Assembly (NCBI GenBank): GCA_017441925.1
Contig: JAFRUE010000013.1
Location: 1 to 52,052, forward strand
From: Bacillota bacterium
GTDB lineage: Bacteria > Bacillota > Clostridia > Lachnospirales > Bianqueaceae
DNA length: 52,052 nt
Direction of reading: 5' to 3'
Positions 35,511 through 44,584 of the stretch are shown here, piece by piece; position 1 is the stretch's first letter, and each line of letters begins with the position of its first letter. A program made the translations under genes and the position numbers. The notes beneath the pieces are model-generated. The model did no database searches. It saw only the letters and a program-made list of their open reading frames with translations, and had not been told where the DNA came from.

Positions 35511-36508
35511 GGCTTTATGTCCTTTCTTGTATTTAAGTATTCCTTTAGCGAGGGGATCCGGCTGCCGTCAAGAGCCGTGTCCGGCTCCGCATGCCACATG
35601 GACTGCAGAATGGCTTCTTCCACGCATTCTCCGGCCGCGCGGAAGGGGATGTTCATGTATTCTTCCCGCAGCAGGGTCTGCGTCAGGAAGCCGGAACCGG
35701 CGGGTTCAGGTCTTGCGGTCGTGAAGCCCACGGCGATCTCACCGCTCCCGTGGCCGATGTAGGAGCCGAGCCGCGCCATGCCGACCGACGTCCGCCGCAG
35801 CACACGCTTGAGCTGACGGGCGGAGAGGGGAAGGTCGGTAGCGAGGATCAGAATGATGCTGCCCTGGTCTGATTCCGCAAGTCCTGGAGGAAGCAGAGCA
35901 TCGCGGAAATCCGCTGAAGCACCGTAGTTTGACTGCACCAGCACACCCATGGTGAAGACCTTTCCGTCGATATTCATCAGGCGGGAAGAGGATCCGATAC
36001 CGCCTTTCATGCCATAGCATACAGTGCCGCGCCCGGCGCCGACCGCACCCTGGGCAAAATCCTCCGAGGCGGTCGCGATGGCGGATAGGACTTCCGCTTC
36101 TCCGACAGGCCGTTTGATGATGTCGCTGATGCGGCTGTCATTGCATTCGCACACCACCGGATTTACGGAGGTCAGTGTGACACCGTCTGCCCGGCACAGA
36201 TCAGCCATATAGGAGACCATAGCGTCATGTACCTTACCCACGTTCAGGGTATTGGTCAGAGCGATCGGTGTCTCCAGTGTGCCCAGTTCATCTACTTGCA
36301 CGAGCCCCAGGGTCTTGCCGAATCCGTTAAAAACACAGGACGCCGCAGTGAGCTTTTCCGTAAAAGGATTGTGCCGCGGCGGCAGCACCACGGTAACGCC
36401 GGTGTGACAGTTACCCTGATCGATGGTCGTATGTCCCACACGGACACCCGGCACATCACTGATCAGGTTCTTTTCCCCGTGGCGCAATTTGCCTATGGAC
36501 ATATTCAT
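35507..36508 (-). CDS. P1 family (S58) aminopeptidase, DmpA-like
   Basis: A 333-residue protein of the DmpA/BapA family of self-processing N-terminal nucleophile aminopeptidases, which accept D-amino-acid amides or beta-peptides. Typical segments are ISDVPGVRVGHTTI near the start, NPVVCECNDS, GAVGAGRGTVCYGMKGGIGS (nucleophile region of the autocleavage site in GSSSR), and GHGSGEIAVGFTTA towards the end. Length fits the unprocessed proenzyme. GGGGGAAC precedes the ATG. It overlaps the M55 gene by four bases. A symporter remnant lies upstream and shows that this operon once included a transporter. Confidence 0.9.
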   Translation of the reverse strand: MNMSIGKLRHGEKNLISDVPGVRVGHTTIDQGNCHTGVTVVLPPRHNPFTEKLTAASCVFNGFGKTLGLVQVDELGTLETPIALTNTLNVGKVHDAMVSYMADLCRADGVTLTSVNPVVCECNDSRISDIIKRPVGEAEVLSAIATASEDFAQGAVGAGRGTVCYGMKGGIGSSSRLMNIDGKVFTMGVLVQSNYGASADFRDALLPPGLAESDQGSIILILATDLPLSARQLKRVLRRTSVGMARLGSYIGHGSGEIAVGFTTARPEPAGSGFLTQTLLREEYMNIPFRAAGECVEEAILQSMWHAEPDTALDGSRIPSLKEYLNTRKDIKP

Positions 36509-36570
36509 AATGTTCCCCCGTATAGAGACGGCCGCCGTCGATCAGGACAGCGGCCGCTGATTTCATATTC

Positions 36571-36598
36571 AGTATATCTCAAAATCCGGAATATGCAA
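36571..36598 (-). promoter_or_regulatory. Promoter of the peptidase operon
   Basis: On the minus strand: TTGCAT (36593-36598), 16-base spacer, TATACT (36571-36576). It lies between the symporter remnant and the S58 gene, so the peptidases can be expressed even though the gene ahead is destroyed. Confidence 0.6.
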
Positions 36599-36623
36599 GA
36601 GTTAATGCAATGCCTGCGAGGAC

Positions 36624-36849
36624 TTATTTCTTCCCGGAGATCTCTGCGAAAGTCTCCTGGACTTCGGCGGACGGTGCGGGCGTCAGCAGACTGACAACGA
36701 CGTTCGCTGCGGCGCCGATTACGGCCGCCCAGGTAGAAATCTCCGGAACTCGCCCCGCTTCCCTTGCGGTTAAAGTGGAAACCGATCAGAAGCATCGATC
36801 CCAGATAGATAATGATGGTTGCGATGATGAGAAATTGAGCAGTAGTCAT
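36624..36849 (-). pseudogene. Sodium:solute symporter remnant with large internal deletion
   Basis: From an ATG at 36849 with good AAGGAG the frame encodes about 43 residues of an SSS-type N-terminus: one helix, then a polar stretch ending in DFYLGGR. From there a second frame continues as TWAAVIGAAANVVVSLLTP and ends EISGKK-stop at 36624, the usual C-terminus of such transporters. Roughly 400-450 residues between are missing. The join lies within ACCTGGGCGGCCGT (minus strand of 36721-36734), which can be read in both frames, so deletion through a short shared sequence is likely. The result shifts frame and cannot make a transporter. Intact related family member: 46240-47814. Confidence 0.82.
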
Positions 36850-36875
36850 GACAGATCTCCTTAGGACTAAGATCT

Positions 36876-36896
36876 ATTGCATATTCGAAATGCAAT
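36876..36896. promoter_or_regulatory. Inverted repeat at the remnant's start site
   Basis: ATTGCAT, seven bases, ATGCAAT. It covers the expected start site of the promoter at 36907-36934 and looks like an operator. The regulator is unknown. Confidence 0.5.
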
Positions 36897-36906
36897 ATTA
36901 TAAAGA

Positions 36907-36934
36907 ATTATAGCATATAATTCACATTTTACAA
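36907..36934 (-). promoter_or_regulatory. Promoter of the symporter remnant
   Basis: On the minus strand: TTGTAA (36929-36934), 16-base spacer, TATAAT (36907-36912), in a very A/T-rich region. Still intact although the gene behind it is not. Confidence 0.65.
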
Positions 36935-36965
36935 GGATTATCTGAATAAAACAGAAAAAATATGC

Positions 36966-37002
36966 AAAAAAACACCTCCGCGGCATAAGAGCTGCAGAGG
37001 TG
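36966..37002 (-). terminator. Terminator of the UMF1 transporter gene
   Basis: On the minus strand CACCTCTGCAGC pairs with GCCGCGGAGGTG (two mismatches, six-base loop) and is followed by seven T. It lies 41 bp after the stop codon. Confidence 0.8.
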
Positions 37003-37042
37003 CCTGTGTCATTTGGAGGACAGGAAAAGCCGGAAAACGCTG

Positions 37043-38317
37043 TTATTCAGCGTTCTGGCGGTTCAGAGTCGGCTTGCTGTCTGAGATCTTCAGGAAGACG
37101 AAGCCGAGCAGGAAGAAGACTGCCAGAGAGGCGACGGCGATATTGATCGTGCCGCCGGCAAGCTTGACGGTCGCGATAACGGCAGAGCCCAGGAAGGACG
37201 CGCCTTTGGAAAAAATATCATAGAGCCCGAAGTATTCGCCGGAATTCTCTGGCGGGATGATCTTGGAATAGTACGAACGGGACAGAGACTGGATCGAACC
37301 CTGGAAGCAGCCGACGCCGAAAGCCAGGATGCCGAAGTCCCAGATCGTGTGCAGGAACAGCGCATACAGACAGACGAGGAAATAGCCCAGGATGCAGACC
37401 AGGATCAGAGGGACGGTTTTGTGCTTTTTGGAAAGTCTCGCGAAGGTCAATGAGCCGAGCCAGGCGACGACCTGCGTCGCGAGGAGAAAGATGACCTGTC
37501 CGACCGTGTTCAGTCCCAGATCCGTTCCGATATTGATGCAGTTATCGATGATTGTTCCGACACCGTCGATGTACAGGAAGAAAGCGATCAGGAAGAAAAG
37601 GACCTTTTTGTCGGTCAGCGCGATTCGCTTCAGAGTGCCGAAGATCTTACGGAACGTTTTGCGGACAGCGCCTTTTTCCGTTTCGACGTAATTGATCTGC
37701 TTATAGTTCCTGATCAGGGGCATTGTTACGCAGAACCACCAGATACCGGTTACAGCAAATCCGATGATGCGGGACAGATTGCCGGGGATCTTGCCCAGCA
37801 TATCAGGCCCGAGAACATATGCGCCGAGCGCGACAAGGAACGGGATGCAGGATCCGATATATCCCCAGGCAAAACCGTAGGATGATACCCGGTCCATACG
37901 GTCCTCAGTCGTTACATCATTCAGCATGGAGTCGTAGAATGTAAGCGATGCCTGATAGCAGACTTTTGCGAGGATATAGATGATGATGAATACGGTCCAG
38001 GACGTTGCGAAGCCGTTCAGGATACAGCCGGTGACACCGAGCGACACGGCAGTCGTAAAGAAGATCTTCTTGGTATCCTTATGGTCCGCGATGGCTCCGA
38101 GGATCGGGCCGAGCAGTGCGATGATGATGGTGACGATAGAGATCGCGATGGAATAATAAGCCGTCGCTCTGTCTGAAGTGATCTGTCCCGGGTTCGTACC
38201 GATCGCCAGACTCTTGAACCAGATCGGAACAAGAGAGCAGGCGAGCATCGTAAACGCGGAATTGCCGACGTCATAAAGGACCCAGGCTTTTTCCTGTTTG
38301 GTCAGGTCTTTGAACAT
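37043..38317 (-). CDS. MFS transporter, UMF1 (Atg22-like) family
   Basis: A 424-residue membrane protein with about twelve helices. The N-terminus EKAWVLYDVGNSAFTML and the segments GAIADHKDTKK, YDSMLNDV and QSLSRSYYSKIIPPENSGEYFG are characteristic of the UMF1/Atg22 group of MFS proteins. In yeast, Atg22 exports amino acids from the vacuole; the bacterial substrate is unknown. I chose the ATG at 38317, eight bases after AAAAGGAG; the longer frame upstream has no such site. A candidate -10 (TATACT at 38400-38405, minus) lacks a clear -35. The leader between holds a G/C-rich inverted repeat (CGGACC/GGTCCG, 38362-38391). Single-gene unit. Confidence 0.9.
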   Translation of the reverse strand: MFKDLTKQEKAWVLYDVGNSAFTMLACSLVPIWFKSLAIGTNPGQITSDRATAYYSIAISIVTIIIALLGPILGAIADHKDTKKIFFTTAVSLGVTGCILNGFATSWTVFIIIYILAKVCYQASLTFYDSMLNDVTTEDRMDRVSSYGFAWGYIGSCIPFLVALGAYVLGPDMLGKIPGNLSRIIGFAVTGIWWFCVTMPLIRNYKQINYVETEKGAVRKTFRKIFGTLKRIALTDKKVLFFLIAFFLYIDGVGTIIDNCINIGTDLGLNTVGQVIFLLATQVVAWLGSLTFARLSKKHKTVPLILVCILGYFLVCLYALFLHTIWDFGILAFGVGCFQGSIQSLSRSYYSKIIPPENSGEYFGLYDIFSKGASFLGSAVIATVKLAGGTINIAVASLAVFFLLGFVFLKISDSKPTLNRQNAE

Positions 38318-38485
38318 AATGTCTCCTTTTTGGTCTATAATGTATGAAAATCCGAATGCGCCGGACCGCGGGAACGCGCGGATCCGGTCCGTTAAGAAAA
38401 GTATAACACATTTTCCGCAAAAAAAGAAACATTTTATTATGAATACCGGAAAAGATCCTGAATTCTGAATTTGTATTCCGGAGAC

Positions 38486-38514
38486 TTGAATTCCGGGAAT
38501 TGTTTTTATATAAT
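38486..38514 (+). promoter_or_regulatory. Promoter of the trmL-pro operon
   Basis: TTGAAT (38486-38491), 17-base spacer, TATAAT (38509-38514). It leaves a leader of about 90 bases before trmL. No other promoter is evident before proA ends. Confidence 0.75.
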
Positions 38515-38612
38515 GAAGATAGGAGCGGTCCGATCGGAAGACCCGTGCCGCGATTTTCTTAAAGATGAACCGGACCGGTATATTCATACGGACCGGCCAA
38601 TGGGAGCAAGCA

Positions 38613-39116
38613 ATGAACATCATCCTGCATGAACCGGAGATCCCCTGGAATACGGGTAATATCGGAAGGACCTGCGTAGCGACACATTCCACGCTGCATC
38701 TGATCCGGCCGCTTGGTTTCTCCGTCGACGACAGATCGCTAAAGCGCGCGGGGCTCGATTACTGGAAGGATCTGGACGTGCAGTATTACGACAGTTTTGA
38801 GGATCTTACACGCAGACACCCGGAAGCGCATATCTATATGGCGACGACCAAGGCGCACCAGATCTATACGGATGTGCATTACAAGCCGGATGACTGGCTG
38901 ATGTTCGGTAAGGAAACAGCGGGGATACCGGAAGAAATCCTTGTGGACCATGAAGCGGACTGCATCCGGATCCCGATGTACCAGGATTACCGATCGCTGA
39001 ACCTGTCGAACGCTGTGTCGATCGTTCTGTACGAGGCGCTGCGCCAGAACGGTTTTGCGGAACTTGAGGAATACGGGCAGCTGCACAGGCTGCAATGGAA
39101 AAGAACGGAGGACTGA
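38613..39116 (+). CDS. trmL: tRNA (cytidine/uridine-34 2'-O)-methyltransferase TrmL
   Basis: A 167-residue SPOUT methyltransferase. The three family motifs are present: HEPEIPWNTGNIGRTC near the N-terminus, LMFGKETAGIP (motif 2) and IPMYQDYRSLNLSNAVSIVL (knot and cofactor site). TrmL methylates the ribose of the wobble base in certain tRNA-Leu. I chose the ATG at 38613 that follows GGGAG at a spacing of six; an in-frame ATG at 38565 lacks a site and adds residues not found in the family. First gene of an operon that continues with a propeller protein and three proline genes; the next ATG is 3 bp after the stop. Confidence 0.93.
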   Translation: MNIILHEPEIPWNTGNIGRTCVATHSTLHLIRPLGFSVDDRSLKRAGLDYWKDLDVQYYDSFEDLTRRHPEAHIYMATTKAHQIYTDVHYKPDDWLMFGKETAGIPEEILVDHEADCIRIPMYQDYRSLNLSNAVSIVLYEALRQNGFAELEEYGQLHRLQWKRTED

Positions 39117-39119
39117 AAC

Positions 39120-41198
39120 ATGGGCAGAACAGATGAAACAGTACTGTTCCGGGATGATTTCAAGGGATTTGCGATCGGTGAATTCCCGTATGACAGGGAC
39201 CATTCCGCAACGGGAGAGTATCACTATGTAACGGAAGCCGGATTCCACGGGGCGTGGTATGATCCGGTCTGCAATTATACCTGGAATGGTTCCGGCCCGT
39301 CCTGGATCATTACGGAATGGCAGGGACGGCATTTCATGGAATCACAGCGGATCGAGAAGAACCGTCCGCACCGGACTTTCCCGACGCTTGAGACAGGGAG
39401 TCCGTTCTGGAAGCACTGTACGGTATCCGTCAGACTGCAGCGCCTTTCCACAAAGGGAATGGCGGGAGTGGTTTTTTCTGCCAGGGACAGTATCGACTGT
39501 CTGGTCCTTTCGCTGGAAGGTCCGAAAAACGGTCCTGCTGCCGGTCCGGACGGAGAAGCGGATTACCGGATCCGTTTGGCTTACCGTCATAAGGAAGAAG
39601 TACAGGCCCTTGCGGAAACGCGATTCGCGCAGGACTGCGATACAGAATATCTGCTTACGGCGGAGTGCGGGGACGGTATTGTCAGCTGTTATGTTGGCGG
39701 CGTGAAACTCCTGGAGTGCAGGACAGAACTTGCGGACCGGGAAGGACGGGTCGGAATCACAGCCGATTGTCCGGCACGTTTTACGGATTTTGAAGTGCGG
39801 ACGGAGCCGGAGAATGCCGCGGATATTGAAGCGAGCAAAGCGGTAGCCGCCGCGCGGGAGGCTGAAGTGATGCGGCAGCATCCGAAGATGAAGCTCTGGA
39901 AGACGATCGATCTGCAGAACTTCGGGACAAGCCGGCAGGTGCGTTTCGGGCATCTGACAGGCGGAGACAAGTGGTACGCGGTTTTTGCGCAGATCCAGAA
40001 GAGGGTCAACAGGGACGCGTATGGTTTTATCAGCTGTCTGACGGCGATCGACCTGGACGGCAATATTCTCTGGCAGCTCGGCGAGCCTTCGGAGAATTCC
40101 CGGACGATCGGCAAGGTCTCGGCGGATATGCCGTTCCAGGTCTATGATATTGATGGGGACGGGATCGACGAAGTCATCTGCGGACGCAATTTTGAGATCC
40201 AGATCCTGGACGGCAGGACGGGAGAGGTCAGGAAGAGCGCGAAAATGCCTGTTTCCGACGATGACGATGCTTCGCTGATCGGCGTCCCGTACAATATCTA
40301 CGCGTTTGACCGGATCAACCCGGACGGCATCCGGATCTGCAATTTCCGCGGACTGGACAAGCCGGCCGACATTCTTGTCAAGGACCGTTACTGCCGTGTC
40401 TATGCGCTGGATTCGGATCTGAATCTGATGTGGAAATACAGGAGCCCGAAAAATACGGGACATTGCCCGATGCCTGTCGATGTGAACGGGGACGGTAAAG
40501 ACGAGCTGCTGGTCGGCTATACGCTGCTGGATCCGCAGGGCAAAGAGCTTTGGACATATCCGATCACGGACGATCATACTGATGAGATCGTCGCCGGTAA
40601 GTTCCGTGGGGACGGAAAAGGATATTTCGCCTGCGTCTCCGGAACCCAGGGATTTTTCATCGGAGATATGCACGGAAATATCGTCGCGCGGGACATGATC
40701 GGCCATGCACAGAGGGTTTCGGTTGCGAATTACTGCCCGGACAGACCGGGTTATGAGATCGTCGTGTCCAATTTCTGGGGACATGCCAGCGTGATCTATC
40801 TCTATGACGCAGATGGCAATGAGATCTGGGAGATGGAAAATACGATGAACGGTAATATCCTCGCGCCGGTCAACTGGGACGGGAACGGCAGCGAGCTGAT
40901 CCTGACGAACGCAGATGCCGCGCATGGCGGCCTGATCAACGGTGACGGGGTCCGCGCGGTGGCTTTCCCGGATGACGGACATCCGGATATGTGCGTGGAA
41001 GCGATCGATCTTACGGGGGACGAGAGGGACGAACTGATCACCTGGGATTATCATAAGATGTACATCTACACGCAGGAGGACAATCCCAGGCCGCAGCACT
41101 ATCATCCGGTCAAGTTCCCGAATTATAACGCTTCCAACTACAGAGGCGAGTATTCCTATCCGGACAGTTCGCTGCTGGAATTCAAAGAAGAGGTGTAA
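39120..41198 (+). CDS. FG-GAP-like beta-propeller protein of unknown function
   Basis: A 692-residue protein. Residues about 8-235 form a jelly-roll-like domain as in laminin-G/3-keto-disaccharide-hydrolase-like sequences (FRDDFKGF at the start, RFTDFEVRTEPE at the end). Residues about 260-680 form a propeller with Ca-binding repeats: DIDGDGIDEVICG, DVNGDGKDELLVG, WDGNGSELILTNAD and LTGDERDELITWD. The same plan is found in polysaccharide lyases such as rhamnogalacturonan lyases of PL11, but I do not see enough to name an activity. No signal peptide. The ATG follows GGAGG; the gap to trmL is 3 bp and to proC 2 bp, so it belongs to the trmL-pro operon. Confidence 0.75.
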   Translation: MGRTDETVLFRDDFKGFAIGEFPYDRDHSATGEYHYVTEAGFHGAWYDPVCNYTWNGSGPSWIITEWQGRHFMESQRIEKNRPHRTFPTLETGSPFWKHCTVSVRLQRLSTKGMAGVVFSARDSIDCLVLSLEGPKNGPAAGPDGEADYRIRLAYRHKEEVQALAETRFAQDCDTEYLLTAECGDGIVSCYVGGVKLLECRTELADREGRVGITADCPARFTDFEVRTEPENAADIEASKAVAAAREAEVMRQHPKMKLWKTIDLQNFGTSRQVRFGHLTGGDKWYAVFAQIQKRVNRDAYGFISCLTAIDLDGNILWQLGEPSENSRTIGKVSADMPFQVYDIDGDGIDEVICGRNFEIQILDGRTGEVRKSAKMPVSDDDDASLIGVPYNIYAFDRINPDGIRICNFRGLDKPADILVKDRYCRVYALDSDLNLMWKYRSPKNTGHCPMPVDVNGDGKDELLVGYTLLDPQGKELWTYPITDDHTDEIVAGKFRGDGKGYFACVSGTQGFFIGDMHGNIVARDMIGHAQRVSVANYCPDRPGYEIVVSNFWGHASVIYLYDADGNEIWEMENTMNGNILAPVNWDGNGSELILTNADAAHGGLINGDGVRAVAFPDDGHPDMCVEAIDLTGDERDELITWDYHKMYIYTQEDNPRPQHYHPVKFPNYNASNYRGEYSYPDSSLLEFKEEV

Positions 41199-41200
41199 AA

Positions 41201-42001
41201 ATGGCTGATACGACGATTGCTTTTCTGGGATGCGGCAATATGGGCGGAGCGCTTGCACGAGCGGCAGCGCAGAGGACCCGGAACATCATTCTGACGAGCG
41301 GGAGCGGAGCGACGGCGGCAAAACTGGCGGAGACGCTTGGCGTCCGCTGCGGGAGCAATAAAGAAGCAGCGGCTGAGGCCGGGATGATTTTCCTCGGTGT
41401 GAAACCGCAGATCATGCCGTCGCTTTTCGACGAGATCCGGGACGTGCTCGCGGCGCGCGAAGGCCGTTTTATCCTGGTATCCATGGCAGCAGGGCTTACG
41501 GTCGCGGATATCCGCCGGCTGGCCGGAAGAGAGTATCCGCTGATCCGCATCATGCCGAATACGCCGGCTGCCGTCGGGCAGGGCATGATCCTGTACTGCG
41601 GGGACGGAGTCACGGATGAAGAGATGAACGGATTCCTCGGGTTGATGGAGGCTGCGGGACAGTTTGACGAGATCGCGGAGAAATATATGGACGTCGCGGG
41701 AACAGTTGCCGGATGTACACCGGCATGGGTCTGCCAGTTCATCGAATCGCTTGCGGACGGTGGAGTTGCCTGCGGTCTGCCCCGGGCAAAATCGCTTCGG
41801 TATGCTGCGCAGGCTGTGCTCGGAACGGCTGCGCTCTATCTCTCCGGCGACGAGCATCCCGGAACACTTAAGGATGCGGTCTGTTCTCCGGGCGGAGCCA
41901 CGATCCAGGGCGTGCGCGCGCTGGAAAAAGGCGGTTTCCGCAGCAGCGTGATGGAGGCCGTGATCGCGGCATACGAGAAGACGCTGAGTCTTGGAAAGTG
42001 A
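41201..42001 (+). CDS. proC: Pyrroline-5-carboxylate reductase
   Basis: A 266-residue enzyme for the last step of proline synthesis, NAD(P)H reduction of pyrroline-5-carboxylate. The Rossmann motif FLGCGNMGGAL, the segments FLGVKPQ, MAAGLT, RIMPNTPAAVGQG and the C-terminal signature DAVCSPGGATIQGVRALE all match ProC. Length is normal. AAGAGGTG precedes the ATG. The gene follows the propeller gene by 2 bp and precedes proB by 7 bp. With proB and proA the whole route from glutamate to proline is encoded here. Confidence 0.96.
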   Translation: MADTTIAFLGCGNMGGALARAAAQRTRNIILTSGSGATAAKLAETLGVRCGSNKEAAAEAGMIFLGVKPQIMPSLFDEIRDVLAAREGRFILVSMAAGLTVADIRRLAGREYPLIRIMPNTPAAVGQGMILYCGDGVTDEEMNGFLGLMEAAGQFDEIAEKYMDVAGTVAGCTPAWVCQFIESLADGGVACGLPRAKSLRYAAQAVLGTAALYLSGDEHPGTLKDAVCSPGGATIQGVRALEKGGFRSSVMEAVIAAYEKTLSLGK

Positions 42002-42008
42002 GGAGACC

Positions 42009-42782
42009 ATGCGAATCGTAGTGAAAGTCGGAACGTCGACACTGACGCATAAATCCGGCCAGCTGAATATCTTTCAGTTCGAGCATCTGTGCAAGGTCCT
42101 GAGTGACCTTAAGAACGCGGGCCATGAGATCGTGCTGGTATCGTCCGGCGCGATCGGAATGGGCGTCGGGAAGCTTTTCCTGCCGGGACGACCTGCCGAC
42201 ATGCCTACGAAACAGGCCGCGGCAGCAGTCGGACAGTGTGAGCTGATGTATCTGTACGACCGGCAGTTTTCGGAATACAATCACGTTGTCGCGCAGATCC
42301 TCGTGACCGGAGAGGAAATGAAACAGCCCGGACTGCGGCAGAATTTCGAGAATACGCTGTCCCGCCTCCTTGAGCTGAAGGCGCTGCCGATCATCAACGA
42401 GAACGATACGGTAGCGACAGAAGAGATCGCGGTGGGCGATAACGATACGCTGAGCGCGATCGTGGCGACAGGTATTCATGCGGATCTGCTGGTGCTCTTA
42501 AGCGACGTTGAAGGGCTGTATTCCGCGGATCCCAGGAAAGATCCGGACGCCAGGATCATCCCGGTGATCCGGGAGCTCACACCGGAGATCATGGCGCTTG
42601 GCGGAGACGCGGGCTCCGGACTCGGGACCGGCGGAATGCGGACCAAGCTTACTGCGGCAGAGATTGCGACGGAAGGCGGCGTCGACATGGTGATCTCGGA
42701 CGGCGCAAAGCCGGAGCTTCTGTACGATATTCTGAACGGCAGACCTGTCGGGACAAAGTTCCTGAAGAAAGAGAGAAAATGA
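42009..42782 (+). CDS. proB: Glutamate 5-kinase
   Basis: A 257-residue amino acid kinase that phosphorylates glutamate, the first and regulated step of proline synthesis. KVGTSTLT at the N-terminus, [23 protein letters not shown]-like [12 protein letters not shown], and GTGGMRTKL are all in place. It lacks the C-terminal PUA domain of the longer E. coli enzyme, as is usual in many Clostridia. I chose the ATG at 42009 after GTGAGGAG; an earlier TTG at 41991 would overlap proC. One base separates its stop from proA. Confidence 0.96.
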   Translation: MRIVVKVGTSTLTHKSGQLNIFQFEHLCKVLSDLKNAGHEIVLVSSGAIGMGVGKLFLPGRPADMPTKQAAAAVGQCELMYLYDRQFSEYNHVVAQILVTGEEMKQPGLRQNFENTLSRLLELKALPIINENDTVATEEIAVGDNDTLSAIVATGIHADLLVLLSDVEGLYSADPRKDPDARIIPVIRELTPEIMALGGDAGSGLGTGGMRTKLTAAEIATEGGVDMVISDGAKPELLYDILNGRPVGTKFLKKERK

Positions 42783-42783
42783 C

Positions 42784-44040
42784 ATGACTGTTAAAGAGAT
42801 GCTTGCAGGCGCTGTCGCGGTCAAACCTGTACTTGCGGCGCTGGATACGGATACCAAGGACCGTGCGCTGATCTGTATGGCCGACCGGATCGAAGCGGAG
42901 GCGGACGCGATCCTTACGGCAAACGCCCTTGATATGGAAGCAGCCCGGGGACGGATCACAGACGTGATGCTGGACCGGCTGAAGCTCGATAAGGGACGGA
43001 TCCACGGAATGGCGGAAGGAATGCGCGAAGTCGCGAATCTCCCGGATCCTGTGGGAAATGCCGTACGTACGATCGAAAGGCCGAACGGTCTTGTGATCGA
43101 GAAGACACTCGTCCCGATGGGCGTTGTTGCAATCATTTATGAGAGCCGGCCCAATGTGACCGCTGACGCGGCCGCTCTGGCATTAAAAAGCGGCAACGTC
43201 TGCGTGCTGCGGAGCGGTAAAGAAGCTCTGCGTTCAGCTGCCGCGATCGTGGCAGCAATGAAGAACGGCCTTCAGGAAGCAGGTGTGCCGGAAGCGGCTG
43301 TCAATCTGGTCGAGGATCCGACACATGCCGGCGCGAACGAGCTGATGACGGCAGTTGGTTACGTGGATCTCCTGATCCCGCGCGGAGGGGCAGGGCTGAT
43401 CCGCGCCTGTGTGGAGAATGCCAAGGTTCCCTGCATTCAGACAGGGACAGGAATCTGCCATGTTTATGTGGAGAAGACAGCGGATCAGGATAAGGCTCTT
43501 TCGATCATCGAGAACGCGAAGACGAGCCGTCCGAGTGTCTGCAACGCGGAGGAAGTATGCCTTGTCGATGAGGCGATCGCTGCTGAATTCCTGCCGAAGC
43601 TTTACGCGAAGCTGGTGACGGAACGTGCGGCAAAAGGCCTCATTCCGGTCGAATTGCGGCTTGACGGAGCCGCGGCTGCCATCATTCCCGGGACACCGGC
43701 GGGTGAGAAGGATTTTGATACGGAATTTCTGGATTATATTCTTGCGGTTCATGTTGTAAAGGACACGGACGAAGCCATTGCGCACATCGCGCAGCATTCC
43801 ACCGGGCATTCCGACGCGATCATAACGCGGGACGACGCGGCGGCAAAAGCCTTCACGACCCGGGTGGATTCTGCTGCGGTCTATGTGAACGTGTCGACAC
43901 GTTTCACGGACGGCGGAGAATTCGGTCTCGGATGCGAGATGGGCATCTCCACCCAGCGTCTGCACGCGCGCGGACCGATGGGTCTTGAAGAGCTCTGCAC
44001 CTATAAATATGTGATCCGCGGGGACGGACAGATCCGCTGA
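42784..44040 (+). CDS. proA: Gamma-glutamyl phosphate reductase
   Basis: A 418-residue dehydrogenase of the aldehyde dehydrogenase superfamily that reduces gamma-glutamyl phosphate to the semialdehyde. The catalytic Cys is in [10 protein letters not shown], with [18 protein letters not shown] and LIPRGG in the usual order; the C-terminus [20 protein letters not shown] is diagnostic of ProA. AAAGAGAG precedes the ATG. It closes the operon at a strong terminator. Confidence 0.97.
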   Translation: MTVKEMLAGAVAVKPVLAALDTDTKDRALICMADRIEAEADAILTANALDMEAARGRITDVMLDRLKLDKGRIHGMAEGMREVANLPDPVGNAVRTIERPNGLVIEKTLVPMGVVAIIYESRPNVTADAAALALKSGNVCVLRSGKEALRSAAAIVAAMKNGLQEAGVPEAAVNLVEDPTHAGANELMTAVGYVDLLIPRGGAGLIRACVENAKVPCIQTGTGICHVYVEKTADQDKALSIIENAKTSRPSVCNAEEVCLVDEAIAAEFLPKLYAKLVTERAAKGLIPVELRLDGAAAAIIPGTPAGEKDFDTEFLDYILAVHVVKDTDEAIAHIAQHSTGHSDAIITRDDAAAKAFTTRVDSAAVYVNVSTRFTDGGEFGLGCEMGISTQRLHARGPMGLEELCTYKYVIRGDGQIR

Positions 44041-44066
44041 TTTGAAAGCGGCATAATAACAAAGAA

Positions 44067-44107
44067 AAAGCTGTGAAAGAATGGTAAGTCATTCTCTCAC
44101 AGCTCTT
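44067..44107. terminator. Bidirectional terminator after proA
   Basis: AGCTGTGA-A-AGAATG (44069-44083) pairs with CATTCT-C-TCACAGCT (44090-44104) around GTAAGT, one mismatch, with a T run on the plus strand and AAAAAG ahead that serves as T run on the minus strand. It ends proA and the converging small gene. Confidence 0.9.
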
Positions 44108-44584
44108 TTATTTCCGGATGATGACACAGTCTTTGACGTAGTCGCCGTACCCGGCCAGAAAGCTTTCATAATCTGCTTTTTCCGTGATCCAGAAGATGAC
44201 CGGGACGTTCACTGCACCCAGATTCTGATAGGCCTGATAACGATGATTCCCGTCGTTCAGTTCGAAATCCCCGTTCACATAACTGACAAAAAGCGGCGGC
44301 ATATCCGTATCGTTCTGAATACTTTTCTCCAGATCGGAAACGTGACTGATCCACCAGTCTTTGTCGATTCTATACTTCATCCCGGGTTCCGGACCGGCGC
44401 ACCGGCGGATAAACCGGAGAGGAAACCATACCGGACTGAAATAGTATCGTTCCGTCAGTTTCAGACCGTCTGAAAAGGCAGGATTCCGTCCCTCTCTGTT
44501 CAGATACAGATGAATCCAGGTATCCAGCTCTCCCTCAGCGGCGTAAGACTGTGCGGAAGATAATGCGGCGCTGTATTCTGTCAC
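44108..44584 (-). CDS. Hypothetical protein with ParB-like motif
   Basis: A 158-residue protein. I do not recognise a full family, but LNDGNHRYQAYQNLG (residues about 112-126) resembles the ParB/sulfiredoxin-like nucleotide-binding fold, where xDGxHRxxAxxxLG is the key loop. The rest is polar, with several Trp and Tyr and no membrane helix or signal. The start appears to be a GTG at 44584, directly after the stop of the VOC gene, with only a weak ribosome site, so translation is probably coupled. A function in DNA partition is unlikely, as the protein is too short and stands alone. Confidence 0.6.
   Translation of the reverse strand: MTEYSAALSSAQSYAAEGELDTWIHLYLNREGRNPAFSDGLKLTERYYFSPVWFPLRFIRRCAGPEPGMKYRIDKDWWISHVSDLEKSIQNDTDMPPLFVSYVNGDFELNDGNHRYQAYQNLGAVNVPVIFWITEKADYESFLAGYGDYVKDCVIIRK

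Noticed and set aside
39342..41258. Minus-strand frame of 638 codons opposite the propeller gene
   Set aside because: No ribosome site or known fold; the plus-strand protein shows regular Ca-binding repeats and perfect operon spacing.
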